From assembly GCA_049511415.1 (NCBI GenBank), contig JBEKYC010000021.1, positions 1 to 64,000 of the forward strand: a stretch of 64,000 nucleotides of DNA, given 5' to 3'. Position 1 is the first letter of the stretch. Every line of letters begins with the position of its first letter. The notes under the pieces are model-generated. The model was not told the DNA's origin and searched no databases. It saw only the letters and a program-made list of their open reading frames with translations. Of this stretch, positions 20,662-28,373 are shown in pieces. Made by a program: the position numbers and the translations under genes. Source of the stretch: Bog-159 sp049511415 (GTDB lineage Bacteria; Acidobacteriota; Terriglobia; Bryobacterales; Bryobacteraceae).

Positions 20662-21909
20662 TTAACGCAACGATACCGGATTCTCGGCGCCTTCCAGGCT
20701 GGTCACGGTTTTGCCGTCCAGCGTCACGCGGAAGTGACCGTCGTCACCCGATCCGGCCAGCACGGCATCGCTCTCCATGTCGACCTGCATGTGCTTCCAT
20801 TTCTTCTCGAGCACGCGGCGATACGCGGCGAGATAGCGCTTGGCGGACTCCGCATCGTCCCACTCCACGGCATAGACTAGGATCACCCGATCCGGGGAGT
20901 GATGCTCCAGCAGCGCGTAGACGCCGCCCCGCCAATGGGGCGCGACGGCGGCCGATTCTTCCTTGCCGCAATACTGTTCCAGCAGGATGGAAAAATCCAA
21001 CTCGCCAACCGTGCCGTCCGCGAGGCGTTTGTATCCGTGCGCATCGGTGAGTTGCGGCAGCGCCGGCGTGGTGGGCTTCACGTCGGAGAAATACTTGTCC
21101 GGGTGTATGATTTGCTGGGTGGATACGGGGGCGTTGCGAAAGACTTCTTCAAAGGCCTGCTGCTTCATCCGCTTGTATACCGCGTTCTGAAACAGCATGC
21201 CCTGACTATAGGGAAATACCAGAGTCTCCCGCAGGTAGAGCGGCTCGCTCTCAAAAACCGGAAACTGTCCCGCTCCGGACTCCACGCTCTGCGCCATGGA
21301 ATCCAGCAACGCCGGAGAACTGGCCAGCGTGTCGCCGGCTTTGCGCGCCAGGTACTCGGCCATCAGCCAGGAAGCCTGTCCCTCCATCACCGCCAAGCGC
21401 GCCATGGAACCGTCGTCGCTCTTGCGGCCCTGTTTGATGAATTTTTCCAGATTGACATTCTGGTCTGCCAGCGCATGTCCTAATTCGTGCACCAGGGCGG
21501 GCTCGCGGGTGGCCGAGGGAGTCCAGTCCGTGATGCACAGGCTCTTCTTATGAAAGTCGTAAAATGCCGCCGCCTGTTCGGTGAGCAGGTCCACGGTATT
21601 CTTGGCCAGATCGAAATCCTGAGGCACTAAGCCGAATTTCTTCAGGGTCAGTTCCTCGGCGCGAATTTCTTCGGGCGAGGTAGCCTCCTTCATGCGTTTT
21701 TCCAGAAAGTCCTTCACCTTATCGCGGGTGATGATTTCGGCCGGCACGCGATGCTTGATCTTGAAGCCGGTGATGTCGTGGAGCTCGCGCAGAATACCGC
21801 CGATCTCGTCAAAGATCTCGCGCGCCTGCCCGGCATCCACGCCCGATTGCGCCGCGGCTGCTGCAGCCAATAAGAGCGCCAACGCCAGATGTCTGAATCG
21901 ATAGGCCAA
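20662..21909 (-). CDS. Secreted HExxH putative metalloprotease
   Basis: 415 residues. The N-terminal signal peptide is HLALALLLAAAAAAQSG. The zinc motif is ALVHELGHALADQ with His141, Glu142 and His145; Glu176 in VMEGQASWLM is a plausible third ligand, as in gluzincin-like enzymes. The start codon is TTG at 21909, supported by GGGAGGTG upstream. Only one base separates it from the stop of the MFS gene, so they are co-transcribed. The protein has no recognised family name here; similar secreted HExxH proteins are common in Acidobacteria. Substrate unknown; activity is inferred from the motif. Confidence 0.7.
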   Translation of the reverse strand: MAYRFRHLALALLLAAAAAAQSGVDAGQAREIFDEIGGILRELHDITGFKIKHRVPAEIITRDKVKDFLEKRMKEATSPEEIRAEELTLKKFGLVPQDFDLAKNTVDLLTEQAAAFYDFHKKSLCITDWTPSATREPALVHELGHALADQNVNLEKFIKQGRKSDDGSMARLAVMEGQASWLMAEYLARKAGDTLASSPALLDSMAQSVESGAGQFPVFESEPLYLRETLVFPYSQGMLFQNAVYKRMKQQAFEEVFRNAPVSTQQIIHPDKYFSDVKPTTPALPQLTDAHGYKRLADGTVGELDFSILLEQYCGKEESAAVAPHWRGGVYALLEHHSPDRVILVYAVEWDDAESAKRYLAAYRRVLEKKWKHMQVDMESDAVLAGSGDDGHFRVTLDGKTVTSLEGAENPVSLR

Positions 21910-21910
21910 G

Positions 21911-23233
21911 CTAAATCACCTCCCGAAATATGTGGAGCTTCATTCTGAAAATGCACGCCGCCGCGATCGCCAGCAGCCCGCCGGTGAATACCGTGATCCG
22001 CGCGCCGTAAGTTCGCGCCAGGGCGCCCGCCATCAAACTGCCGAACGGTCCCAACCCCACCACCGTCATGGAATAGAAAGCCATGGTGCGTCCCCGGAAT
22101 TCGTCGGGAATCAAGGTCTGGATCAGGGTATTGGCGGAGGCCATCTGGCGCATCACGCTAAATCCGATGAGAGGCATAATTGCCAGCGACAGGTAGAAGA
22201 AGTTGGACGAAGAAAACACGCAAAAGCTTAGGCCCAAGGTCAATGCGCTCCAAAAAATCACTTTGGGCAAGCTGGAGATTCGTGACCGCCAGGCCAGCAC
22301 CAGCGTGCCGCCGACCGCTCCGGCGCCCATCGCGCCCAGCAGGATTCCCAGGCCGCGGGAGCCGCGATGAAAGATGTCCTGCGCGAAAAATGGCATCAGC
22401 ACGAGAGCCGGCATGCCCGAGATGGTGACGGCGCCCATCATGCCCAGCAGCGTACGGACGGGCCGGTGGCCGTGCACATATCTGAATCCCTGCACCAGGT
22501 GCGCCCAAGGCGAATCCTGCGATACCCGCGAAAATCTGGGCAGCCGCATCGCCAGCAGGCAGGCGATCACCGCCAGAAAACTAATGCCGTTCAGCAGAAA
22601 ACAGACTCCCTCGCCAAACGCCGCGACCAGGATTCCGGCTAGTGCCGGACCCACCACGCGCGCGCCATTGAAAATCGCCGAATTCAGCGAAATGGCATAG
22701 AGCAGATCGCGCTTGCTGGTCATTTCGACGATCAGCGATTGCCGGGCGGGCATGTCGAAAGCATTGATGGCGCCCAGCAGCAGCGCGAGCGCCAGAATGT
22801 GCCAGACTTGTACCCTGCCGCTCAGCGTCAGGGCGGCGAGAGCGAAGGCCTGGCACATGGACAAGGTCTGCGTCAGCACTACCAGGCGGTGCCGCGAATA
22901 GCGGTCGGCCGCCAGCCCGCCCACCGGTCCCAGCGCGAATACCGGAATCTGCGTGCAGAACCAGGCGGCGCCCAGCAACCATTCCGAATGCGTCAGCCGG
23001 TAGACCAGCCAGGCTTGCGCCACATTCTGCATCCAGGTGCCCACCAGGGAGACGATCTGGCCTGTGACGAAGAGCCGGAAGTTGCGATGGTGCAGCGCCC
23101 GAAAGGCCTGCCGCAGACCGGGTTTTTGCGGCGGCGGCACGCCTGCTGACGCGGCCAGATCGGACGGTGTGGACAGTTCCTGGAGAACCAGCGATGGGGC
23201 GTCGTCCTCGCGCCCCGGGGTGGGAACCGGCAT
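21911..23233 (-). CDS. MFS transporter, EntS/TMS-like exporter family
   Basis: 440 residues with about 12 membrane segments. FRLFVTGQIVSLVGTWMQNVAQAWLVY is split across helix 1 and is the hallmark of the MFS_3/EntS-like group; GPVGGLAADRYSRHRLV is the loop 2-3 motif. Members export siderophores, drugs or are uncharacterised. The 40-residue cytoplasmic N-terminus is Pro/Ala-rich and the start is not certain. The gene leads into the HExxH protein gene with a one-base gap, which may hint at a joint export or secretion role, but this is weak. Confidence 0.83.
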   Translation of the reverse strand: MPVPTPGREDDAPSLVLQELSTPSDLAASAGVPPPQKPGLRQAFRALHHRNFRLFVTGQIVSLVGTWMQNVAQAWLVYRLTHSEWLLGAAWFCTQIPVFALGPVGGLAADRYSRHRLVVLTQTLSMCQAFALAALTLSGRVQVWHILALALLLGAINAFDMPARQSLIVEMTSKRDLLYAISLNSAIFNGARVVGPALAGILVAAFGEGVCFLLNGISFLAVIACLLAMRLPRFSRVSQDSPWAHLVQGFRYVHGHRPVRTLLGMMGAVTISGMPALVLMPFFAQDIFHRGSRGLGILLGAMGAGAVGGTLVLAWRSRISSLPKVIFWSALTLGLSFCVFSSSNFFYLSLAIMPLIGFSVMRQMASANTLIQTLIPDEFRGRTMAFYSMTVVGLGPFGSLMAGALARTYGARITVFTGGLLAIAAACIFRMKLHIFREVI

Positions 23234-23301
23234 CGACAGTAATCAGAATAGCGCACGGATCGATCGATCCCGGAGAGGGCCGATCTCGGATGGCCGGATA
23301 C

Positions 23302-23334
23302 AAAAAAAAGCCCGGACCGATGGCGGTCCGGGCT
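23302..23334 (-). terminator. Rho-independent terminator of the S53 protease gene
   Basis: On the minus strand AGCCCGGACC (23325-23334) pairs with GGTCCGGGCT (23309-23318) around a 6-base loop, a perfect 10-bp stem followed by a run of eight T. It lies 18 bases beyond the stop of the S53 gene. Confidence 0.93.
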
Positions 23335-23351
23335 TAGAAGGGAACTAACTT

Positions 23352-25619
23352 TTACTTCGTGACGGTAACCGTGACCGTGGTGGTCTGGGTCACGCCGCCG
23401 CCAGTGCCCGTGATGGTAACCGTGTGGGTCCCGAGTTGCGCGAGAGAGTTCGCTTTCACGGTCATGGTAGAAGATCCCGCGCCGGGCGCCGCGATGGTGC
23501 CGGGGGCGAAAGAGACGCCGATACTTCCTTCGCCGGAAGCCGACAGGCTAATCGGCGAATCGAAGCCGCCCGAGATCGCCGCGGTGATCTTGGAAGTTCC
23601 GGAGCTGCCCTTGGCCACGGTGATCGACGCGGGCGAGGCGCTCAAGGTGAACGTGCCGGTTCCGTCAACGGTGAGGATGACCGTGGTGCTTTCGATGGTG
23701 CTGCCGGAAGTCCCAGTCACCGTGATGGGAAAAGTTCCGATGGCCGTTGATGAGGCGACAGTGATCGACATGATCGATGTGCCGGTTCCCGTAATGGTGC
23801 CTGGGCTGAAGCCGACGGTCACACCGGCGGGTTGGCCGCTGGCGGTCAAGGTAATAGAGGAATCAAAACCGTTCGACACCAGGCTCGCTATCGTGGTGGT
23901 TCCCGAATTGCCGCGCACGACCTTGACGGCATTCGGCGAGGGATAGACCATGAAGCCCGGGGCGGTCGAGCCTGTCACGATCGCGCTGATCAGGTTCGGT
24001 CCGTTGGGGCTGCCCCAGCCGGTAGCCAAATCGTAGCCGGTAGTGGCTGAATAACCATTGCCGCCGCTAGTGATGTCGTGGAAGTCAGAGTCGTAGCTCG
24101 GGCTCAAGCCGATGGCGTACAAAGTCGGATTGATGAAGCCTAGCGTTTGTCCTGTCCTATGAACCGATACCTCGTTGGCGAGCGCCAGGAAGCCGGCCCA
24201 CATGGGAGCGGCAAAACTGGTTCCGCCGTAGAGGTTCGCGGAGCAAGTGGTTTGGTCGGCGCAGACGTAGAAGGTAAAGTTGGCATTCGCGGAAACGTCG
24301 GGGCCGTTGCGATAGGTTTGGGAGCAGCCGGTGCAGCCAGCCGCCGCGCCCAGTTGCCAGTCAGGGATCGGTATTCGATTGGGCGAAATGCCGCCGCCGC
24401 CATCCGACCAAGCAGTCTCCGAGGCCCAGGGGCCGCCCGCGCTGGCAGTGTTCAGATCCGTTCCGCCGACGGCCGTGGCGTACTGATTATCCGCGGGCCA
24501 GATCTCGGCTCCGGCAGTCCATTTGCCACCGTCGCCGCTGGCTTGGAAATAATTCTGGCCCTGCGCTTCGAATTCGAGGAAGTACGGATCCAGTTGCGTG
24601 GGATCGGCCGGATACCAGGTCCACGAAGAGCTCAGTTGGGCGTTCAATGGAGTATTCGTGGCCATCGAGTTGAAGATGGCGGTGTCCGACGAACCCACGT
24701 ACATGTATAAGCCGGACAAGCCGGGGGCCATGCCGAGGGCCTGGGTCATATCTATTGTCTGTTCGGTGTCATCACAACCGTCCGCGGCGAGGCAACTCGT
24801 GCTGGTGCCGTCCGTGGAGATGAGGGTGATGGGCACACTGAGCGTTTGACCGGCGTTCGTGTAGTACGTGGTTAGGTCAGCCAAATCCGTGCCGACGTAC
24901 TCCAGCAAACCCAGCGACTGCTCGGCGCCGGTGAGGGTGGTTTGACCGTAATAAGCCGCGCGCATGTCGCTGCCGCAGAAAGAAGCCTCGGGACAAGAGC
25001 CGGTAGTGGCGTTGGGGTGCGCGCCGCTGTTTGCGACCACGTTGCTACGAACGTAAGCGGGCTTCGGAATCGAATAATTGTCCAATCCAGCGATGTGCCA
25101 CAGGGGCACCGAAAGATCCGGTGTAGGCTCGCGGTCCGGTGCATAAAACGTGCGGTTCTCGGTGGGATGCTGGTAAACGTCCATGGCCACATGCAGGGCT
25201 TGCTCGATGCTAGCCACCGGGCCGGTGACATCCAGATTCAGCCGATTGCGGGAGGTCGCAGCCACTTGCAGGCCCTTGTTCTGCGCGAAGTTGATGACCG
25301 CGTCATAATCCGCCTGCGTAGGACCAAACCGCGAGGTGAACTCCTCGACCGTAAGGAACCGGCGGAAAGAGGGGCTGGTGGGATCGTAGAGGTCGCGGAG
25401 CAGACTATCCAGGGCGGCCTGATTGCGGAGCGGCAGCACCAGGACAATGCGCATCGATTGGTTGGCGGGCAGGCGTCCGACGAGCTTCGCCTGCCCGTTG
25501 AGAGTCACGTCACGCACATGACGTGTCAACGGGGTTCGTGACTGCGCCGAGCAAACAATGCTTTCGACCGGCACAAGCGCGACCATGGTCAGCAGAAACG
25601 TGCTTAGTCTTCGAATCAT
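23352..25619 (-). CDS. Secreted S53 (kumamolisin/sedolisin) peptidase with Ig-like repeats
   Basis: 755 residues. A signal peptide (about 1-25) is followed by a pro-kumamolisin activation domain (about 30-165: PTSPSFRRFLTVEEFTSRFG). The catalytic domain spans about 200-545, with the Glu/Asp pair in CDDTEQTIDMTQ, an SGDGG motif and the Ser nucleophile in GGTSFAAPMWAG. These enzymes are acid-active endopeptidases. Two C-terminal repeats of about 85 residues (SITLTASGQPAGVTVGFSPG and PISLSASGEGSIGVSFAPG) look like Ig-like or surface-binding modules. A perfect terminator follows. Common in soil Acidobacteria. Confidence 0.93.
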   Translation of the reverse strand: MIRRLSTFLLTMVALVPVESIVCSAQSRTPLTRHVRDVTLNGQAKLVGRLPANQSMRIVLVLPLRNQAALDSLLRDLYDPTSPSFRRFLTVEEFTSRFGPTQADYDAVINFAQNKGLQVAATSRNRLNLDVTGPVASIEQALHVAMDVYQHPTENRTFYAPDREPTPDLSVPLWHIAGLDNYSIPKPAYVRSNVVANSGAHPNATTGSCPEASFCGSDMRAAYYGQTTLTGAEQSLGLLEYVGTDLADLTTYYTNAGQTLSVPITLISTDGTSTSCLAADGCDDTEQTIDMTQALGMAPGLSGLYMYVGSSDTAIFNSMATNTPLNAQLSSSWTWYPADPTQLDPYFLEFEAQGQNYFQASGDGGKWTAGAEIWPADNQYATAVGGTDLNTASAGGPWASETAWSDGGGGISPNRIPIPDWQLGAAAGCTGCSQTYRNGPDVSANANFTFYVCADQTTCSANLYGGTSFAAPMWAGFLALANEVSVHRTGQTLGFINPTLYAIGLSPSYDSDFHDITSGGNGYSATTGYDLATGWGSPNGPNLISAIVTGSTAPGFMVYPSPNAVKVVRGNSGTTTIASLVSNGFDSSITLTASGQPAGVTVGFSPGTITGTGTSIMSITVASSTAIGTFPITVTGTSGSTIESTTVILTVDGTGTFTLSASPASITVAKGSSGTSKITAAISGGFDSPISLSASGEGSIGVSFAPGTIAAPGAGSSTMTVKANSLAQLGTHTVTITGTGGGVTQTTTVTVTVTK

Positions 25620-25980
25620 GATTTTGTCCTTTGGTCCGGCACCGGGAAGTTCGCTCGAATCGGCAAATTGCTGGATCAGGAAAATTCCTGACCGACGCCC
25701 AAAAATTGCCCCGACAGCAAGGGATTCCTCATTGTTTGAAATCCGGACTCCGCTCAGTATACAACACGGTGCCGCAATCGGTGTTTTTTTCTGTTTTCAA
25801 GCACACGAAGCCGACCGCGGCCGCGCGCTTCTTCGCGCTGGTGGGACGGAGCGATTTTGCTATACAGATCGGAAGGCCCCGAGGGAATTGGGGTCAAGGC
25901 AGGAAGGCAGACAGAATTATGGATCGCGGCGCAAGGCCACCCGGCCGCCTGACATGGTTAGGCAACGATGGCCCCGCGCC
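25620..25980. other. Non-coding region upstream of the S53 gene
   Basis: 361 bases between two minus-strand genes. An open frame crosses it on the plus strand but shows no recognisable protein and is antisense to the regulator gene. Apart from the TATACT candidate and a short T-rich stretch near 25785, no repeat, RNA gene or hairpin with a T-run was found. Confidence 0.5.
25756..25761 (-). promoter_or_regulatory. Candidate -10 element for the S53 gene
   Basis: The minus strand reads TGTTGTATACTGAGC, with a TATACT hexamer about 137 bases before the S53 start. No good -35 hexamer at 17 bases is seen, so this is a weak call. Confidence 0.35.
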
Positions 25981-26358
25981 CTAGGCGCCCAGGGCCATCA
26001 GGGGAGCCAGACGCGGCGCCACGCGGGTGCGCAACGGCTGAAAGCGATAGCCCACGCTGAAGATGGTCTCGATATATGTGCCGCTATGCTCGCCGAGTTT
26101 TTTGCGCAGGCGGCGGATGTGCACGTCGAGGGTACGCGTGCGAATCTGATTGTTATAGCCCCACACGCGCAGCAGCAACATTTCGCGCGTCACCACGTCA
26201 CCCGCATTCTGAATCAGCAGCGCCAGCAGGTCGAACTCCTTACGCGTAAGAGTCATGGGCCGGGAGTCGAGCAAAGCGGTCTTGTGCTCGAAATCCAGGT
26301 CCAGGTGCTGGTCATGATAGCCTTTTTCACACGGCACGGAAATCTGAAGCGGTCCCAT
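25981..26358 (-). CDS. Stand-alone OmpR/PhoB-type winged-helix regulator
   Basis: 125 residues that consist almost only of the C-terminal effector domain of OmpR-family response regulators: LTRKEFDLLALLIQNAGDVV, then LLLRVWGYNN, TLDVHIRRLRKKLGEH and IFSVGYRF. The receiver domain is missing, and GGAAGGAG just before the ATG supports this short start, so it is not a truncated longer gene. How it is switched is unknown. Two perfect 11-bp direct repeats lie upstream (26432-26453), immediately behind a candidate -35 (TTGGCC, 26411-26416), which suggests autoregulation. Confidence 0.85.
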   Translation of the reverse strand: MGPLQISVPCEKGYHDQHLDLDFEHKTALLDSRPMTLTRKEFDLLALLIQNAGDVVTREMLLLRVWGYNNQIRTRTLDVHIRRLRKKLGEHSGTYIETIFSVGYRFQPLRTRVAPRLAPLMALGA

Positions 26359-26431
26359 TGATAAAGTCTCCTTCCAACTTTTTGGCCTATACTGATGCTA
26401 CGGAGCGCCCGGCCAAGGGGTGGTTTTGGTC

Positions 26432-26458
26432 TTGTAAAAGTTTTGTAAAAGGTGTAAA
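26432..26458. promoter_or_regulatory. PhoB-box-like 11-bp direct repeats between divergent genes
   Basis: TTGTAAAAGTT (26432-26442) is followed directly by TTGTAAAAGGT (26443-26453) and a third GTAAA (26454-26458). Tandem 7+4 bp repeats with an 11-bp period are the standard target of OmpR/PhoB winged-helix domains. It lies between the winged-helix gene (minus) and the asparaginase-like gene (plus), so it could control either or both. Confidence 0.6.
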
Positions 26459-26532
26459 CCGGCCAATTGCGGGCGCGCAGGGGCTGGACCTCTAAAAAAC
26501 GGAGTACATCCTCCCGATGGACCTGTGGCATA

Positions 26533-27669
26533 ATGTCTCATTCGCAAATGATCGAGAACAAAGGGATCAGCCGTAGGGCCTTGATGCTCGGACCGGCGTT
26601 GTTGCCGGCCCTGGGAGTGGTTCGCGCCCAGAGCAGCGGGAATCTGGTGATTTCGAGCGCCAACGGCGAGCGCGCGTGTGCGCGCGCCATGGAAGTGCTC
26701 AAAGGAGGCGGCGACACCCTGGATGCCGTGGTTGCCGGGGTCAATATCAACGAAGAGGATCCAGAGGATACTTCGGTCGGATATGGGGGCCTGCCCAACG
26801 AAGAAGGAATTGTGGAGTTGGATGCCTCCGTCATGCACGGACCGTCCCGGCGTGGCGGGTCGGTGGCCGCCATTCGCGGTATCAAAACGCCATCCAAAAT
26901 CGCCAAGCTGGTGATGGAGCAGACCGATCACATGATGCTGGTGGGCTTGGGGGCCACAAAATTTGCAAAGGAAATGGGGTTTCCCGAAGAGGATCTGCTT
27001 ACGGAGAAGTCGCGGCTGGCTTGGCTGACCTGGAAAGCCTCGCTGCGCGATCCGGAAGGCCATAGCAATTGGGGGCCGGGTGTGGATGCGCCCAAACCGA
27101 ACACCATGTCCATGCTGCGGCAGATGTTTCCGCATGCCGATGACGAGACGTTGGCTTGGGCTTGGGAGATGGCGGGGCATCCGACACACGGAACGATCAA
27201 TTGCCTGGCCCGGAATGCCAAAGGCGAGATGTCGGGTGTTACAACGACCAGTGGCATGGCTTGGAAGATCGCGGGACGCGTGGGGGACTCGCCGATCATC
27301 GGCGCCGGGCTGTACCTGGACCAGGATATTGGCGGGGCCGGATCGACCGGCCGCGGGGAGGAAAATATTCGCATCGCGGGCGGGCATACCGTCATCGAAA
27401 ATATGCGGCACGGGATGTCGCCGCGAGAGGCTTGTCTGGACGCGCTGAAGCGGGTGGCGCGGAATTTCGATAGCGACCTGATGCGGCTGGACAAGATAGA
27501 CTTACATTTTTATGCGCTGCGCAAAGACGGGGAGTATGCCAGCGCATCGCTGTGGAACGGAGAGTATCGCGGGGGCAAGCTTAGCCCTGCGCGTTTCGCG
27601 GTCAACGACGGCGGCGGCGCCAGCCGGCTGGAGACCAGCGCATTTTTATTAGAACGCAAAAACCCGTGA
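26533..27669 (+). CDS. Exported N4-glycosylasparaginase-family Ntn-hydrolase
   Basis: 378 residues from ATG 26533 (373 from ATG 26548). The N-terminus SRRALMLGPALLPALGVVRAQ resembles a Tat signal. DTLDAVVAGVNINEEDPEDTSVGYGG is split across the alpha-chain and is diagnostic of the aspartylglucosaminidase family. The Thr nucleophile that becomes exposed on self-cleavage lies in HGTINCLARN (Thr221, or Thr216 from the shorter start). The C-terminal GAGLYLDQDIGGAGSTGRGE supports the family. It hydrolyses GlcNAc-Asn or related beta-aspartyl links, likely scavenging glycopeptides outside the cytoplasm. The 174-base upstream region holds the PhoB-box-like repeats. Confidence 0.88.
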   Translation: MSHSQMIENKGISRRALMLGPALLPALGVVRAQSSGNLVISSANGERACARAMEVLKGGGDTLDAVVAGVNINEEDPEDTSVGYGGLPNEEGIVELDASVMHGPSRRGGSVAAIRGIKTPSKIAKLVMEQTDHMMLVGLGATKFAKEMGFPEEDLLTEKSRLAWLTWKASLRDPEGHSNWGPGVDAPKPNTMSMLRQMFPHADDETLAWAWEMAGHPTHGTINCLARNAKGEMSGVTTTSGMAWKIAGRVGDSPIIGAGLYLDQDIGGAGSTGRGEENIRIAGGHTVIENMRHGMSPREACLDALKRVARNFDSDLMRLDKIDLHFYALRKDGEYASASLWNGEYRGGKLSPARFAVNDGGGASRLETSAFLLERKNP

Positions 27670-27713
27670 GTGGGAGAGCGTACCTTCGACTGCGCCTCAA
27701 CGGGATTTGACGA

Positions 27714-28373
27714 ATGGCCCAGATCTTTCATCACAGCACTAATACGTTTTCGCGCATCACGATCTATGGCGCGGTGTTCGTCCTGGCGTTTCTGACGTGG
27801 TGTTTTGCCACTTTGGACCGGTCGGGTTTTGAGACGCGCGAAGGCGAAGTGCGCGATCAACCGATCCCTTTCAGCCATGTGCATCACGTGGCGGATGACG
27901 GGATCGACTGCCGGTACTGCCACACCACAGTCGAGACCTCGAACACCGCCAATATTCCGCCGACTAAGATCTGCATGAATTGTCATTCGCAGATCTGGAA
28001 CACGAGTCCCATGTTGGAACCGGTACGCGAGAGTTTTCGAACGGGGACGTCCATCGAATGGACCCGGGTGCACGATTTGCCGGATTATGTTTATTTCAAT
28101 CACAGTATTCATGTGAATAAAGGCGTCGGCTGCGAAACCTGCCATGGACGTGTCGACCAGATGCCGCTGATGTATCAGGCGCACTCGTTGCAGATGCAAT
28201 GGTGCCTGGACTGCCATCGCAATCCGGAGCGGAATGTGCGTCCGCGTTCGGAAGTGTTCAAGATGGGATACCAACCGGCGGAGGACCAGGAGACTCTGGG
28301 CCGGCGGCTGGTAAAAGAATACAAGATTCAAGATGCACGCACGCTGACCAGTTGTTCAACTTGCCACCGATGA
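27714..28373 (+). CDS. actA: Alternative complex III, pentaheme cytochrome c subunit ActA
   Basis: 219 residues. One N-terminal membrane anchor (TIYGAVFVLAFLTWCFATL) and five CxxCH haem sites: CRYCH, CMNCH, CETCH, CLDCH and CSTCH, the last at the very C-terminus. This is the ActA pattern of alternative complex III, the quinol oxidoreductase that replaces the bc1 complex. It passes electrons towards the monohaem subunit and the oxidase. It begins an unbroken respiratory operon that runs to 39966; its stop overlaps the actB start (ATGA). Confidence 0.95.
   Translation: MAQIFHHSTNTFSRITIYGAVFVLAFLTWCFATLDRSGFETREGEVRDQPIPFSHVHHVADDGIDCRYCHTTVETSNTANIPPTKICMNCHSQIWNTSPMLEPVRESFRTGTSIEWTRVHDLPDYVYFNHSIHVNKGVGCETCHGRVDQMPLMYQAHSLQMQWCLDCHRNPERNVRPRSEVFKMGYQPAEDQETLGRRLVKEYKIQDARTLTSCSTCHR

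Noticed and set aside
25558..26361. 267-codon open frame on the plus strand
   Set aside because: Covers the intergenic region and the antisense of the winged-helix gene; no RBS or recognisable fold.
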